From Deltaproteobacteria bacterium (GTDB taxonomy: Bacteria; Myxococcota_A; UBA9160; UBA4427), in NCBI GenBank assembly GCA_029261855.1, contig JAJDAN010000013.1:1-64000 (forward strand): 64,000 nucleotides of DNA, in the 5' to 3' direction. Position numbers and translations under genes: made by a program. The notes under the pieces are model-generated. The model made no database searches. It worked only from the letters and a program-made list of their open reading frames with translations, and was not told the origin of the DNA. Shown piece after piece: positions 1 through 6,985 of the stretch (position 1 is the stretch's first letter; each line of letters starts with the position of its first letter).

Positions 1-417
1 CATCATGCTGTGCATGTCGGTGACCCGAAGATGGCCAGGGTTCCCGATGGCCCCGCGCTGCTCCGAGGTCTGGACGATGTAGGGAAGGAAACCGGTCGCC
101 TCACGGAGGGCTTCGCACAGCATCGAGTGGAGTTCCTGATCCTTAGGAACAACGAGAGCGACCTGCCTCCCGATGTCGGCTCGTATTCCCGCCTTCACGA
201 GAACAGGGCCGAGAGTTGCATCACCGGCGGCGATGTTGTCGGCAAGGTTGCGATCGAAGTTTGGAGCCGGAACCACATACTGGATTCGCACCTGCTCGAC
301 CGCGCACTCCAAGGCCTCCTCGACTTCGGTGACCTCCTCGGCTGTCAGCGGACGGTCGATGTAGTAGGTGCGCAGCGCAGCCACAGGCTCAGTGAATCTC
401 CTGCCACGCGCGCTCAT
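1..417 (-). CDS. Hypothetical protein, partial (runs off left edge)
   Basis: The reading frame is open on the minus strand from an ATG at 417 to the window edge (139 codons visible). An alternative GTG start is at 384, just after the stop of the upstream gene at 389. The protein begins MSARGRRFTEPVAALRTYY and has an acidic helical segment (EEVTEVEEALECAVEQV) followed by a mixed alpha/beta region. I do not recognise a family. It is the third gene of a tightly packed minus-strand set (889-1218, 389-889, 1-417) with overlapping ends, so the three are probably co-transcribed. The C-terminus is missing. Confidence 0.55.
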   Translation of the reverse strand, partial: MSARGRRFTEPVAALRTYYIDRPLTAEEVTEVEEALECAVEQVRIQYVVPAPNFDRNLADNIAAGDATLGPVLVKAGIRADIGRQVALVVPKDQELHSMLCEALREATGFLPYIVQTSEQRGAIGNPGHLRVTDMHSMM

Positions 418-889
418 CCAGCATCATGCGGTCCGTGAGGTCGGGCTCCGCTTCGAGGGGGACGAACTCCCACGAGCCTCCCGGGACGGCGTAGACGTGG
501 GCGTTGAGCCTGACAGACTCGCGGAACAGGAGCCCCATTGCCCCATTTGAAATGTCCGTGAAGTCTGCCGCGATCCACGTATGCTCCCTCTCGCGGATGA
601 GGATCGGGGTACGCTCCTCAACATCGAGAAAGTGTCTCTGCTCTCTTTCCACGATCTCCTTGCACAGCCCTACGTGTTCAGCGCAAGGTGGGCACTCGAT
701 TGCTGATGCCGGCGGGTCGGTAGTAGCTTCGAAGAGCGCAAGGCCGCAGGGTGCGACGAGCTTCCCGTCGTCTGCTGCATCCCATACGATGTGCCACGTT
801 TCATCGTCAGGATTGCGCAGGTACTCGGTGGGCTCGGCCTCGGAGGCTGGTTGTCGAGACAGAAGGCGGAGGAAGTCTTCGCGATCCAC
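389..889 (-). CDS. Hypothetical protein with possible zinc-binding cysteines
   Basis: A 166-residue protein starting at GTG 889. The start overlaps the TAG stop of the upstream gene (TAGTG), suggesting translational coupling. Residues 33-71 hold a possible metal site: H33, C48, C66 and C69 (spacing CGLALF...ECPPCAEH), resembling short zinc-ribbon modules of small actinobacterial and phage-like proteins. The C-terminal half (about 85-166) is acidic and may be a small alpha/beta domain. No catalytic motif or membrane segment is seen, and no function is proposed. It lies between two other unknown genes of the same strand in the island. Confidence 0.6.
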   Translation of the reverse strand: MDREDFLRLLSRQPASEAEPTEYLRNPDDETWHIVWDAADDGKLVAPCGLALFEATTDPPASAIECPPCAEHVGLCKEIVEREQRHFLDVEERTPILIREREHTWIAADFTDISNGAMGLLFRESVRLNAHVYAVPGGSWEFVPLEAEPDLTDRMMLDERAWQEIH

Positions 890-1218
890 TACGCATCACT
901 CCACTCGGACAGCAGTTCCCAGTTCTCGAAGTTGTTGGCCTGGGTGAGGTAGCCTGCCTCCCGGAAAGCGTGGAGAAGGAAGTCTGCGTCTCCCTCCCAA
1001 TCCATAGCTCCGGCTATGGACTTGGCAGAGAACCCAGAAAGGTCGCCATCGGGAGCGTACTCGGCAGTGAAGTGCAGGAGCGTCTCGACCAGACCAATCG
1101 CCGAGACTCTCGCAGTCCGGTTGTCCTGCGTTTCGCACGTCGTCAGCAGGTCGGCCAGCGTGACCAGCCGCTCGTCTTCGATGGCGTCATGGTTCATGTG
1201 GGCGTCCGCCTGGACCAT
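889..1218 (-). CDS. Hypothetical protein, possible winged-helix type
   Basis: About 109 residues from ATG 1218 (GGAG four bases upstream); the frame stays open to 1290, and an in-frame ATG at 1197 is also possible. The body is helical, with SAIGLVETLLHFTAEYAPDG followed by a segment ending in FLLHAFREAGYL. This is the kind of helix-turn-helix plus small-domain layout seen in phage replisome-organiser-like proteins, but the similarity is by eye only. It is the first gene of the three-gene minus-strand set at the left edge, and its stop overlaps the next start. Confidence 0.5.
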   Translation of the reverse strand: MVQADAHMNHDAIEDERLVTLADLLTTCETQDNRTARVSAIGLVETLLHFTAEYAPDGDLSGFSAKSIAGAMDWEGDADFLLHAFREAGYLTQANNFENWELLSEWSDA

Positions 1219-1331
1219 TATGCTCCAACCACCCAGAAGACGCCGGGCGACTCGGAGGCACGGAAAAAGGGGAAGATACCGCACAGCCACGGTACGGAAA
1301 CGAAGACGGCGTTCTGGGTGGGGATTTCGGG

Positions 1332-1880
1332 CTACAGAAGCCCCGCTCCAGAGCGATCCTCGAACAGGCCCGCGCGCCGGACGCTCGGACAGTTTCCACG
1401 GAGCGGTGCCGGGCTTGGTCCATCAGCCGGAACAAGGTGGCCCCGTTGGCGGCGGCCGAGGTGGCGAAGCCCGAGCGTCGGCTGTGCCCGCCGAAGTCGT
1501 CGGGATCGAGCCCGGCCAGGGCGGCGTAGTGCTTGACGACCGTCGCGATGGTTCTGGGAGCGATAGGGTCCGCGGTGACGTGACCGCCCCGGCGCAGCCT
1601 GCGGAACAGCGGCCCATCGGTGGATCGAGGGAGCCTCCAGCCCGCTCTTCAGAGCCGACACCGGGCATGCCTTCTTGTCCCCGACGACCGCGATCTCTTG
1701 GCCCTGGCGCTCCTGACCTCCCTTGCTGTGCGGGATCAGCACGCGGAATCCATTGGGAACTTCCGTCAGGTGCGAGGCCATCAGCCCCCGGCAGCTCCGA
1801 CCGCCGGCACGCACTGGTGAACGCGAACAGCAGGAGGGCCCGGTCCCGAACGCCACGGAGGTCACCGCGGTGCTGCCGTT
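1332..1880 (-). pseudogene. Decayed tyrosine recombinase (phage integrase family)
   Basis: Read on the minus strand, pieces of a tyrosine recombinase catalytic domain appear in order but in different frames. About 1725-1855 reads LRGVRDRALLLFAF then SACRRSEL (box I arginine). About 1640-1760 reads HLTEVPNGFRVLI and later GQEIAVVGDKKACPVSALK. About 1385-1625 reads DGPLFRRL..GHVTADPIAP and then GGHSRRSGFATSAA..TLFRLMDQARHRS (HxxR and following histidine regions). The tail RRAGLFEDRSGAGLL ends at TAG 1332-1334. At least three frameshifts and an in-frame TAA upstream of the first segment show the gene is dead. The N-terminal SAM-like domain is not recognisable. Confidence 0.85.
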
Positions 1881-2600
1881 ATCGCGAACACCGAAGATCC
1901 TGCGCAGCATCGCGTACTGGCCGCAGCAGAAGGCACCGGGCACCGTCGAGGTCGTGCTCGATATGGTGCAGCCGGAACACTCGCTCGACACGGCGGTCAG
2001 GGTTCTCGGCCGAGCGTTGCTAGTTGATACCGACGGCCGAACCCGGAGCCCTGGTGCTACAGCGCTGGCAGGGTGGCCGGGATGACGGTGGTCAAGGTGG
2101 AGCAGGTGGAGCGGGCGTTTCGAGCAGTGCGGCCTCGACGCGCTGATCTGCACGGTCCCGTTCGATCTAGCCGTCACGGCAGCCGGAACGCGCGCTCTAC
2201 AGGTGGTCAGAGGGAACGCCGTCGAGGTGCGAGCCAGAGGGCTCCGGGTGCGACGAGTAGGCTGGAGGCGCGGGGGACCGGTGCGTTCCTCCATCCTGCA
2301 TCCGCCCTGTCAACGCCCGGGCTGTAGAGTCAGCAAGGCTCCCCATGCTCTCGAAGGCAAATCCACACACTCCAAGTGGACACGGAGCTGTGTTCAGCAC
2401 TAATCCAACATGTACTCTCGCTTTCATGTCAACATTGCAGTCGAGCAGTCCCGCAGAACGTGCAGCCGCTGATCGCCTCAAGCCGAGCGACTTCTGAGCT
2501 GGCATCCCTACTTGAGGTGATGCTGCGAGCGGGGTGATTCCGATCGGAGCGATACAGGTACTCCGCCCGCACCAGCGGGAAACAGGGAGAAAACAGTCTC
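1881..2600. other. Gene-free stretch upstream of the thiaminase gene
   Basis: No convincing protein is encoded here on either strand; the short frames have arginine- and proline-rich translations typical of non-coding high-GC DNA. The stretch contains the first copy of a 25-bp imperfect repeat at 2182-2206. Immediately upstream of the thiaminase ATG (2601) there is a ribosome-binding site, GGGAG at about 2585-2589 with an 11-base spacer. I see no TPP riboswitch: the conserved CUGAGA and ACCUGAUCUGG elements are absent. The composition changes from GC-rich near the dead integrase to more AT-rich beyond about 2330. Confidence 0.6.
2182..2206 (+). repeat. 25-bp imperfect direct repeat, copy 1
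   Basis: This 25-base segment matches 4051-4075 at 23 of 25 positions and shares the exact core CGCTCTACAGGTGG. The two copies are in the same orientation and bracket the thiaminase gene (2601-4004), about 1.87 kb apart. A decayed integrase lies just to the left. Such a pair could be footprints of site-specific or other recombination that brought in the thiaminase segment, but no mobile-element ends are visible. Confidence 0.6.
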
Positions 2601-4004
2601 ATGGGCAAGTCTTGGAGACTCGGTGCGCTAGCTCTTCTGGGAATACTCTTGCTCGTGGGCTGTGGTACGCCAAGCGGAACCGGCGTGCGACCGGACGCCG
2701 AAGCACGTACTACTGCGACCGAGCCTGCTGCGGAGACCCTGGTGGTTGGGCTTTACCCCTGGGTCCCGAGACCAGAGCAGTTGCAGAATGCGATTTTGGA
2801 AGCCTGGAGCGAGCTACATCCGGGGGTGGCGCTGCGTTTCGACGCTGATTGGGATGGCGGCTACGCAGCAGACCCATCAGGAATGGATGTGTTCGTGTTC
2901 GACGCAATATTCCTCGATTACTTCCGAAGCCGGAATCTTCTCGCGGGCATGGACCCGAGCACTATTTCCGATCTTGACGACTACGTTCGATACGCGATCG
3001 ACGGCGCAGAGCATGAAGGAAAATACTACGGCCTGCCGATGTTCGGCTGCGCCAACATTCTCTTCTACCGGACGGGGGATGAGCCGGTCGCGAACGCGAA
3101 TACGCTCACTGCACTCACTCAGGCAGTCGGTCAGTGTAGCTACACTAGCCAGATACCACCTGATGAGCGTGGCCTCCTGATTGATCTGGCGGGTGGAACC
3201 ACCAATGCCTGTATGTACATTGATCTGGCGGAAAGTATCGACGGGCAGTGGCCTGTGCCTCTGCCAACCGAGCCGAGCGAACTCAACGCCACCGCAATTG
3301 TGGGCGGCAAGTCGCTCCTGAGCACAGCCAGCTTCTACAATGCAACGAAGGACCCGAGTGACGGACCCTATGCCCGAGCGGCGTGGTTCTCGGAGGGAAA
3401 CGGTCGCATTCTCATGGGGTTCACCGAGGCCATGTCCGCGATGACTGCGGACACGCGAGCGAATCTTGAGTTCAAGCCCTTCCCGCTGGGCGACGATGCT
3501 GCCGCGAGTTCACTCTTCTACTCCGATCTCATCGGCATCAGCCCAGAGACTCGCAATCCCGCGCTCGCCGCTGAGCTTGCGAACCTAATGGCCTCGACAG
3601 ATGTGCTGGTAGCTGGAATGAAAGGCACGGGTTCCGATTCTCCCCAATTCCTAATGCCAGTCCGAACTTCAGTCTTTCGATCCTTGGAGCGAGAGAATGC
3701 CCTCTATACCCGTATGTACGAGATGGTGATGGACGCCAATCCGATCTTGTTCAATCTGGGCACTGAATCCCGGGAGTACATTTCCAATATGAAGGGCGCG
3801 ATCAAGCAGCAGATTCGGGCAGACTACCCCTGCGGCTGTGACCAAGATGGCGGCACGATTGCTACGCAGTCACAGGCTGATGCGACTTGCCCCGCAGTTT
3901 GCGAGTCCTTCGGCGGCTGGAACGGACAGTGGACGCCCTATCCGCCGGGCGGAACCTCCGGCTGGAAGAGTGGTTGCGGCTGTAACGCATGCCCAGCTCC
4001 GTAG
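2601..4004 (+). CDS. Thiaminase I (thiamine pyridinylase), lipoprotein with C-terminal lectin-like tail
   Basis: A 467-residue protein. Residues 1-21 are a lipoprotein signal with lipobox LVGC (C21), so the enzyme should be exported and lipid-anchored. Residues 46-405 match bacterial thiaminase I (EC 2.5.1.2), an enzyme with a periplasmic-binding-protein fold that swaps the thiazole of thiamine for another nucleophile. Recognisable segments are YPWVPRPEQLQNAILEAW, DVFVFDAIFL, GLPMFGCANILFYR with the catalytic Cys (C150), AGGTTNACMY, the GFTEAM segment with the catalytic Glu (E276), and FYSDLIGISPETRNPALA. Residues 410-467 are an extra Cys-rich tail (C411, C413, C430, C434, C459, C461, C464) with QADATCPAVCESFGGWNGQW, resembling MVL-type mannan-binding lectin repeats. 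No other thiamine gene is nearby. Function is confident from recall of the Paenibacillus enzyme; the lectin call is tentative. Confidence 0.9.
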   Translation: MGKSWRLGALALLGILLLVGCGTPSGTGVRPDAEARTTATEPAAETLVVGLYPWVPRPEQLQNAILEAWSELHPGVALRFDADWDGGYAADPSGMDVFVFDAIFLDYFRSRNLLAGMDPSTISDLDDYVRYAIDGAEHEGKYYGLPMFGCANILFYRTGDEPVANANTLTALTQAVGQCSYTSQIPPDERGLLIDLAGGTTNACMYIDLAESIDGQWPVPLPTEPSELNATAIVGGKSLLSTASFYNATKDPSDGPYARAAWFSEGNGRILMGFTEAMSAMTADTRANLEFKPFPLGDDAAASSLFYSDLIGISPETRNPALAAELANLMASTDVLVAGMKGTGSDSPQFLMPVRTSVFRSLERENALYTRMYEMVMDANPILFNLGTESREYISNMKGAIKQQIRADYPCGCDQDGGTIATQSQADATCPAVCESFGGWNGQWTPYPPGGTSGWKSGCGCNACPAP

Positions 4005-4050
4005 GGCGGCAAGGCTCAGCCGAGCTTGCGATCACCGCAGCACCGGGGTA

Positions 4051-4075
4051 GCCGAAACGCCCGCTCTACAGGTGG
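4051..4075 (+). repeat. 25-bp imperfect direct repeat, copy 2
   Basis: Second copy of the repeat at 2182-2206 (23/25 identical, same orientation). It begins 46 bases after the thiaminase stop codon. This copy, unlike the first, also forms the left arm and loop of a hairpin (see 4051-4084). Confidence 0.6.
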
Positions 4076-4084
4076 CGGTTCGGC
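4051..4084 (+). other. Hairpin downstream of thiaminase gene
   Basis: GCCGAAACGCC (4051-4061) and GGCGGTTCGGC (4074-4084) pair at 10 of 11 positions around a 12-base loop. There is no T-run after it, so it is not a standard Rho-independent terminator. It could stabilise the 3' end of the thiaminase mRNA, act as a weak terminator, or be part of a recombination site, since its left arm and loop belong to the repeated 25-mer. The length and lack of canonical R boxes argue against an integron attC site. Confidence 0.5.
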
Positions 4085-4187
4085 TTCGGCGGAAGCACCA
4101 GGGCTAGGATCGAGCCCCGTTCCACCTGCGGGCATTGCTCCGGCTGCCGATCACGAGTGAGAAGATTGAACCCGGCCTAGTGGATCG

Positions 4188-5078
4188 TTACGGTGATGGG
4201 GTCGGGTGGAGGCGATCCCTTCTCCGTTCCATCGCGGCGATCTCGCGGTGCATCTCTGGAATCAGGTCACGGAACGCCTGCTCCGCAAGATTTAGATCTA
4301 CACGGATTGGCTCTCGATCATTGGGACGAGCGCGACCTAGCAAGTCCCAAATCAGTGCTTCAGCCAGAGCGGGCTCCTGAACATCTCGATAGCGATGGAC
4401 CTCCCAGCCATCCCGGTCATTGCCTTCGTAGAAGCGATCGAGTGTTTCAAGCGTTAGTTCAACCTTGATGAGCCCAGGCTTCTCGGGATGAATCATCAGG
4501 CAAAGGAAGCCGGACCCTGCCGCCTGTTCAATCTCTTCGGCATCCTTCTCGCCGACCGCACACTGCGGACAGCCTTCGCCCGCCGCCACATTCGCAGGTA
4601 CCGTTCGCCACGCATGGCCGTTGATGCACTGAAAGTCGGACCTTCCATACTTGCTTCGGACATGTCCAACGAGTGTGATGCCGCGTCCTGCAAGTCTCTT
4701 TCTCATCCAAGCCGTGTACACGTAGACGTGATCCGGGGTGGGCTGCGGTGGCCGCACGCCCGCTTCTCTCGCGGCGTTCAAACCCGCCTGTACCGTCTTC
4801 CACTCCATTCGCTCAACTTCGACCCCGCCTCGATACGGGATATCGGTCAGGCCCGTTGCTCCCCAGAAAACAGCTTCGGCATGCACTGGGTCAGGAACTT
4901 CGATGTATTCCTTTAGCTCCCACTTCTGACCGGTCTCTTTGACGATTTGGCCCGCAATCTTGGCGTAGTCGGTGTTGTGCTGGGCGATTCGTCGTTCGAG
5001 TTTCTGCGTGGTGCGTCCGACCTTCACAAGGGCCGGGTCGGAGGGGTGAACCAGTACGTAGATGTACCCAGGCTTCAT
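4188..5078 (-). CDS. Double T5orf172 (GIY-YIG-like) protein with central zinc ribbon
   Basis: A 296-residue protein. Residues 3-75 form a T5orf172 domain, a GIY-YIG-related fold: GYIYVLVHPSDPALVKVGRTT, then a basic R/H segment and a VPDPVHAEAVFW helix. Residues about 148-175 look like a treble-clef or zinc-ribbon module (C151, H155, C170, C173). Residues 190-250 repeat the first pattern in degenerate form (FLCLMIHPEKPGLIKVELT, then ALAEALIWDLL), so the protein is an internal duplication. It is the last gene of a minus-strand set with ardC, a ribbon-helix-helix protein and a small unknown protein. DNA binding or nicking is plausible from the family; whether it cuts is unknown. Confidence 0.75.
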   Translation of the reverse strand: MKPGYIYVLVHPSDPALVKVGRTTQKLERRIAQHNTDYAKIAGQIVKETGQKWELKEYIEVPDPVHAEAVFWGATGLTDIPYRGGVEVERMEWKTVQAGLNAAREAGVRPPQPTPDHVYVYTAWMRKRLAGRGITLVGHVRSKYGRSDFQCINGHAWRTVPANVAAGEGCPQCAVGEKDAEEIEQAAGSGFLCLMIHPEKPGLIKVELTLETLDRFYEGNDRDGWEVHRYRDVQEPALAEALIWDLLGRARPNDREPIRVDLNLAEQAFRDLIPEMHREIAAMERRRDRLHPTPSP

Positions 5079-5146
5079 CGTGTCCCCCGGAGATCCCGTC
5101 GATCAAGCGCACATGACTCCCCGTGCGCCGCAACGCGGTTGCCCGC

Positions 5147-5560
5147 CTACGCTGGCGTGTGGCTGTGACAGATTGGGTCACAGCGGTGGCCTCCGCCAGC
5201 ACGCCGACTACGGAGCCTATCGAGTTCCACCTGCGGCTCTGGTTTCGGTCGCCGGATCAGGGGTTGTTCGGAGAAGGCGAAAGGCTCGTGTATGAACGCC
5301 GCGATCTCGACGAGTCGCTCCGGCCCGAGGTGTCGTTGGATGTTCGCGGACTCGATTTGCTGACGGGGGAATAGCGGCTCCCACCCTCCGAGAATCCGAT
5401 GGCGGATCGCAGCAACGGCATAGCGGACGAGCCCACGAAGGTGATCGTTCAGGTTGATGTCGTGCGCAACCAGAAAATCCTTGGGATTGGCCGCTTCCTC
5501 TTCGATGGCTTGCCAGCGCTGTAGCTCGGCCTCCATCTCGCGGGTCCAGAGTTGTCTCAT
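5147..5560 (-). CDS. Hypothetical protein in ardC operon
   Basis: About 137 residues from ATG 5560, chosen because AGGAGG sits eight bases upstream; the open frame extends to 5671 without such a site. The protein starts MRQLWTREMEAELQRWQAIEEEAA and is mostly helical. The tail is proline/arginine-rich with a final CDPICHSH that could be fortuitous. No family is recognised. It lies 40 bases after the ribbon-helix-helix gene and 68 bases before the T5orf172 gene on the same strand, so it is probably co-transcribed with both. Confidence 0.6.
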   Translation of the reverse strand: MRQLWTREMEAELQRWQAIEEEAANPKDFLVAHDINLNDHLRGLVRYAVAAIRHRILGGWEPLFPRQQIESANIQRHLGPERLVEIAAFIHEPFAFSEQPLIRRPKPEPQVELDRLRSRRAGGGHRCDPICHSHTPA

Positions 5561-5600
5561 GTCAGTAGCCTCCTGTATGACCTGTGCGCCGTGCGTCGAC

Positions 5601-5819
5601 CTATCGTGCAGCTTTGCCCTGCTTGCGGCGGCGCGGCTTGTCCGGGGTACTCGCGTCCTTCGCAGCGCCAACCTGCGCCACGACCGGTTGGTCCCGAATC
5701 CAGAATCTCAGAAGCACCTCGAACATTGCGCTGCGTGAGAGCCCCATGGCATCGCGTTCGCGATCGAGGATCTCTAGACCCTGCTCGGTCAGGCTGACGT
5801 TGATTCGTTCCCTGGACAT
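5601..5819 (-). CDS. Ribbon-helix-helix (CopG/Arc-like) DNA-binding protein
   Basis: A 72-residue protein. Residues 4-12 (RINVSLTEQ) are a typical beta strand of the ribbon-helix-helix fold, followed by helix GLEILDRERDAMG and helix LSRSAMFEVLLRFWIRDQ. The C-terminal 25 residues are basic (DKPRRRKQGKAAR) and probably contact DNA non-specifically. It starts 15 bases after the ardC stop in the same direction, so a role as autoregulator of the ardC operon is the simplest reading. The inverted repeats at 6783-6816 upstream of ardC are candidate operators. A plasmid-type antitoxin role is possible, but no toxin partner is obvious. Confidence 0.75.
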   Translation of the reverse strand: MSRERINVSLTEQGLEILDRERDAMGLSRSAMFEVLLRFWIRDQPVVAQVGAAKDASTPDKPRRRKQGKAAR

Positions 5820-5834
5820 GCTTCCCCCTCAGGA

Positions 5835-6731
5835 CTACGCGGCCCGAGCCTCCAGAGTCGCCTCAAACTCGCGCCCGGTGATGTGGTCAACTGCACGCTG
5901 CGCTTGGGCTCCGGCGAGCACAACGAGCTTCGGGTCGTTCTTGAGCGCCTTCAGCCAGCTCGCCACGTAGGCGGCGGAATTGTCCACGAGGGCCTCGCTG
6001 TCGATCCCGGCTTCGGCGAGCAGGAACGCTGCACCCATCTCGGCGACCAATTCTTCCTGGGAATACTCGTGGCTCCCGTACCGGGTGGGGCTGGTGACGC
6101 CGGGGCGAGCCAGCCGGGCCTCGTGCCCGGTCGAATGTCCCATCTCGTGAAACAGCGTCGCGTAGAATTGCTCCTCGGAATCGAAGGTCTCCCGTTTCGG
6201 CATGTGGATCGAGTCAGTTGCGGGTCGGTAGTATGCTGACGCCCGACCGTCCTCGGTGATTGAAGGCGCATCGGCATAGCCCGCGACGATCGCCTCGGCG
6301 GTCTCGATCGGGCTGAAGGGCGCGGGCTCCTCGGTCTCGGCCTCCAGCCTCTTGTGGCTGATCCCGTCGCACTGCTCGACGTTGAAGACCGAGTAGTAGC
6401 GGACGAGCGGGATCTGCTTCGTCGTGATCTCGCCGGTCGCCGGGTTCTCGGTGTCGCGATTGAGGAACTTCCAGAAGATGCAGGGCGTCGAGCGCTCACC
6501 CTTGCGAACGGTGCCGCCGAGCTGCTTCGCCTGCTTGAAGGTCACCCAGTAGGGCGACGAGAAGTCCTGGCTCCCCAGCAGCCAGACGTTCACACCTCGG
6601 TACTCCTTGCCGGACACGAGGTTCTTGGGGCAGCCACCCGCCGACCACGGCTTCCGCCACGGCACCGTGCCCGCCTCCAGCTTCTCAAGGATTCGTTCGG
6701 TCACGATGTCGTAAACGCTCTTCTTTGCCAT
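5835..6731 (-). CDS. ardC: ArdC-like anti-restriction protein
   Basis: About 298 residues from ATG 6731 (GGAG eight bases upstream; the frame is open to 6845). The N-terminal half (about 1-135) is the ssDNA-binding ArdC_N domain: SVYDIVTERILEKLEAGTVPWRKPW, then GVNVWLL and SPYWVTFKQAKQLGGTVRKG. The C-terminal half is a zinc metallopeptidase-like domain with HEMGH at 195-199 and a downstream helix EELVAEMGAAFLLAEAGI. ArdC proteins come from conjugative plasmids and protect incoming ssDNA from restriction. The gene heads a probable four-gene minus-strand operon and faces a 254-base divergent control region. Its presence beside a type I restriction operon suggests that parts of the island were acquired separately. 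Confidence 0.9.
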   Translation of the reverse strand: MAKKSVYDIVTERILEKLEAGTVPWRKPWSAGGCPKNLVSGKEYRGVNVWLLGSQDFSSPYWVTFKQAKQLGGTVRKGERSTPCIFWKFLNRDTENPATGEITTKQIPLVRYYSVFNVEQCDGISHKRLEAETEEPAPFSPIETAEAIVAGYADAPSITEDGRASAYYRPATDSIHMPKRETFDSEEQFYATLFHEMGHSTGHEARLARPGVTSPTRYGSHEYSQEELVAEMGAAFLLAEAGIDSEALVDNSAAYVASWLKALKNDPKLVVLAGAQAQRAVDHITGREFEATLEARAA

Positions 6732-6782
6732 TCCATCAGCTCCGAACCCCTCCGAAGTGATGAGATACTTATCGGCCAAATT

Positions 6783-6816
6783 GTGTGTAACTTGAGCACA
6801 CGATTGCCTCGGCAAT
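6783..6816. promoter_or_regulatory. Two inverted repeats in the ardC control region
   Basis: The divergent region 6732-6985 contains GTGTG (6783-6787) paired with CACAC (6797-6801), and immediately after it a perfect ATTGCC-TC-GGCAAT (6803-6816). Both are of operator size and lie 50-85 bases upstream of the ardC start. The ribbon-helix-helix protein encoded in the same operon is the obvious candidate ligand. No clear sigma-70 hexamers with good spacing could be assigned. Confidence 0.45.
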
Positions 6817-6985
6817 TGATGCGCAAGAGCAGCGCAAGTCTGCACACGCGCGCATCAGTCAGAGCAGGCGTCGTTAGTGATTCCGGCAGGTTTGCGCTGA
6901 ACGGACCGCGAGGCTCTGGAGGTGTGGCAGTCTTGGATCTCGTTGTGGGTTGAGATGGTTTGGTCTGCGCGGGGAACGAGTCGCC

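Noticed and set aside
10-438. 142-codon plus-strand frame at the left edge
   Set aside because: The opposite frame (417 to 1) has better protein-like composition and continues the minus-strand gene set with overlapping ends.
2197-2505. 102-codon minus-strand frame upstream of the thiaminase gene
   Set aside because: No ribosome-binding site, low-complexity translation, no domain; its stop falls inside the repeat.
4051-4084. Hairpin considered as an integron attC site
   Set aside because: It is only 34 bases long, R boxes do not fit the RYYYAAC/GTTRRRY consensus, and there is no integron integrase.
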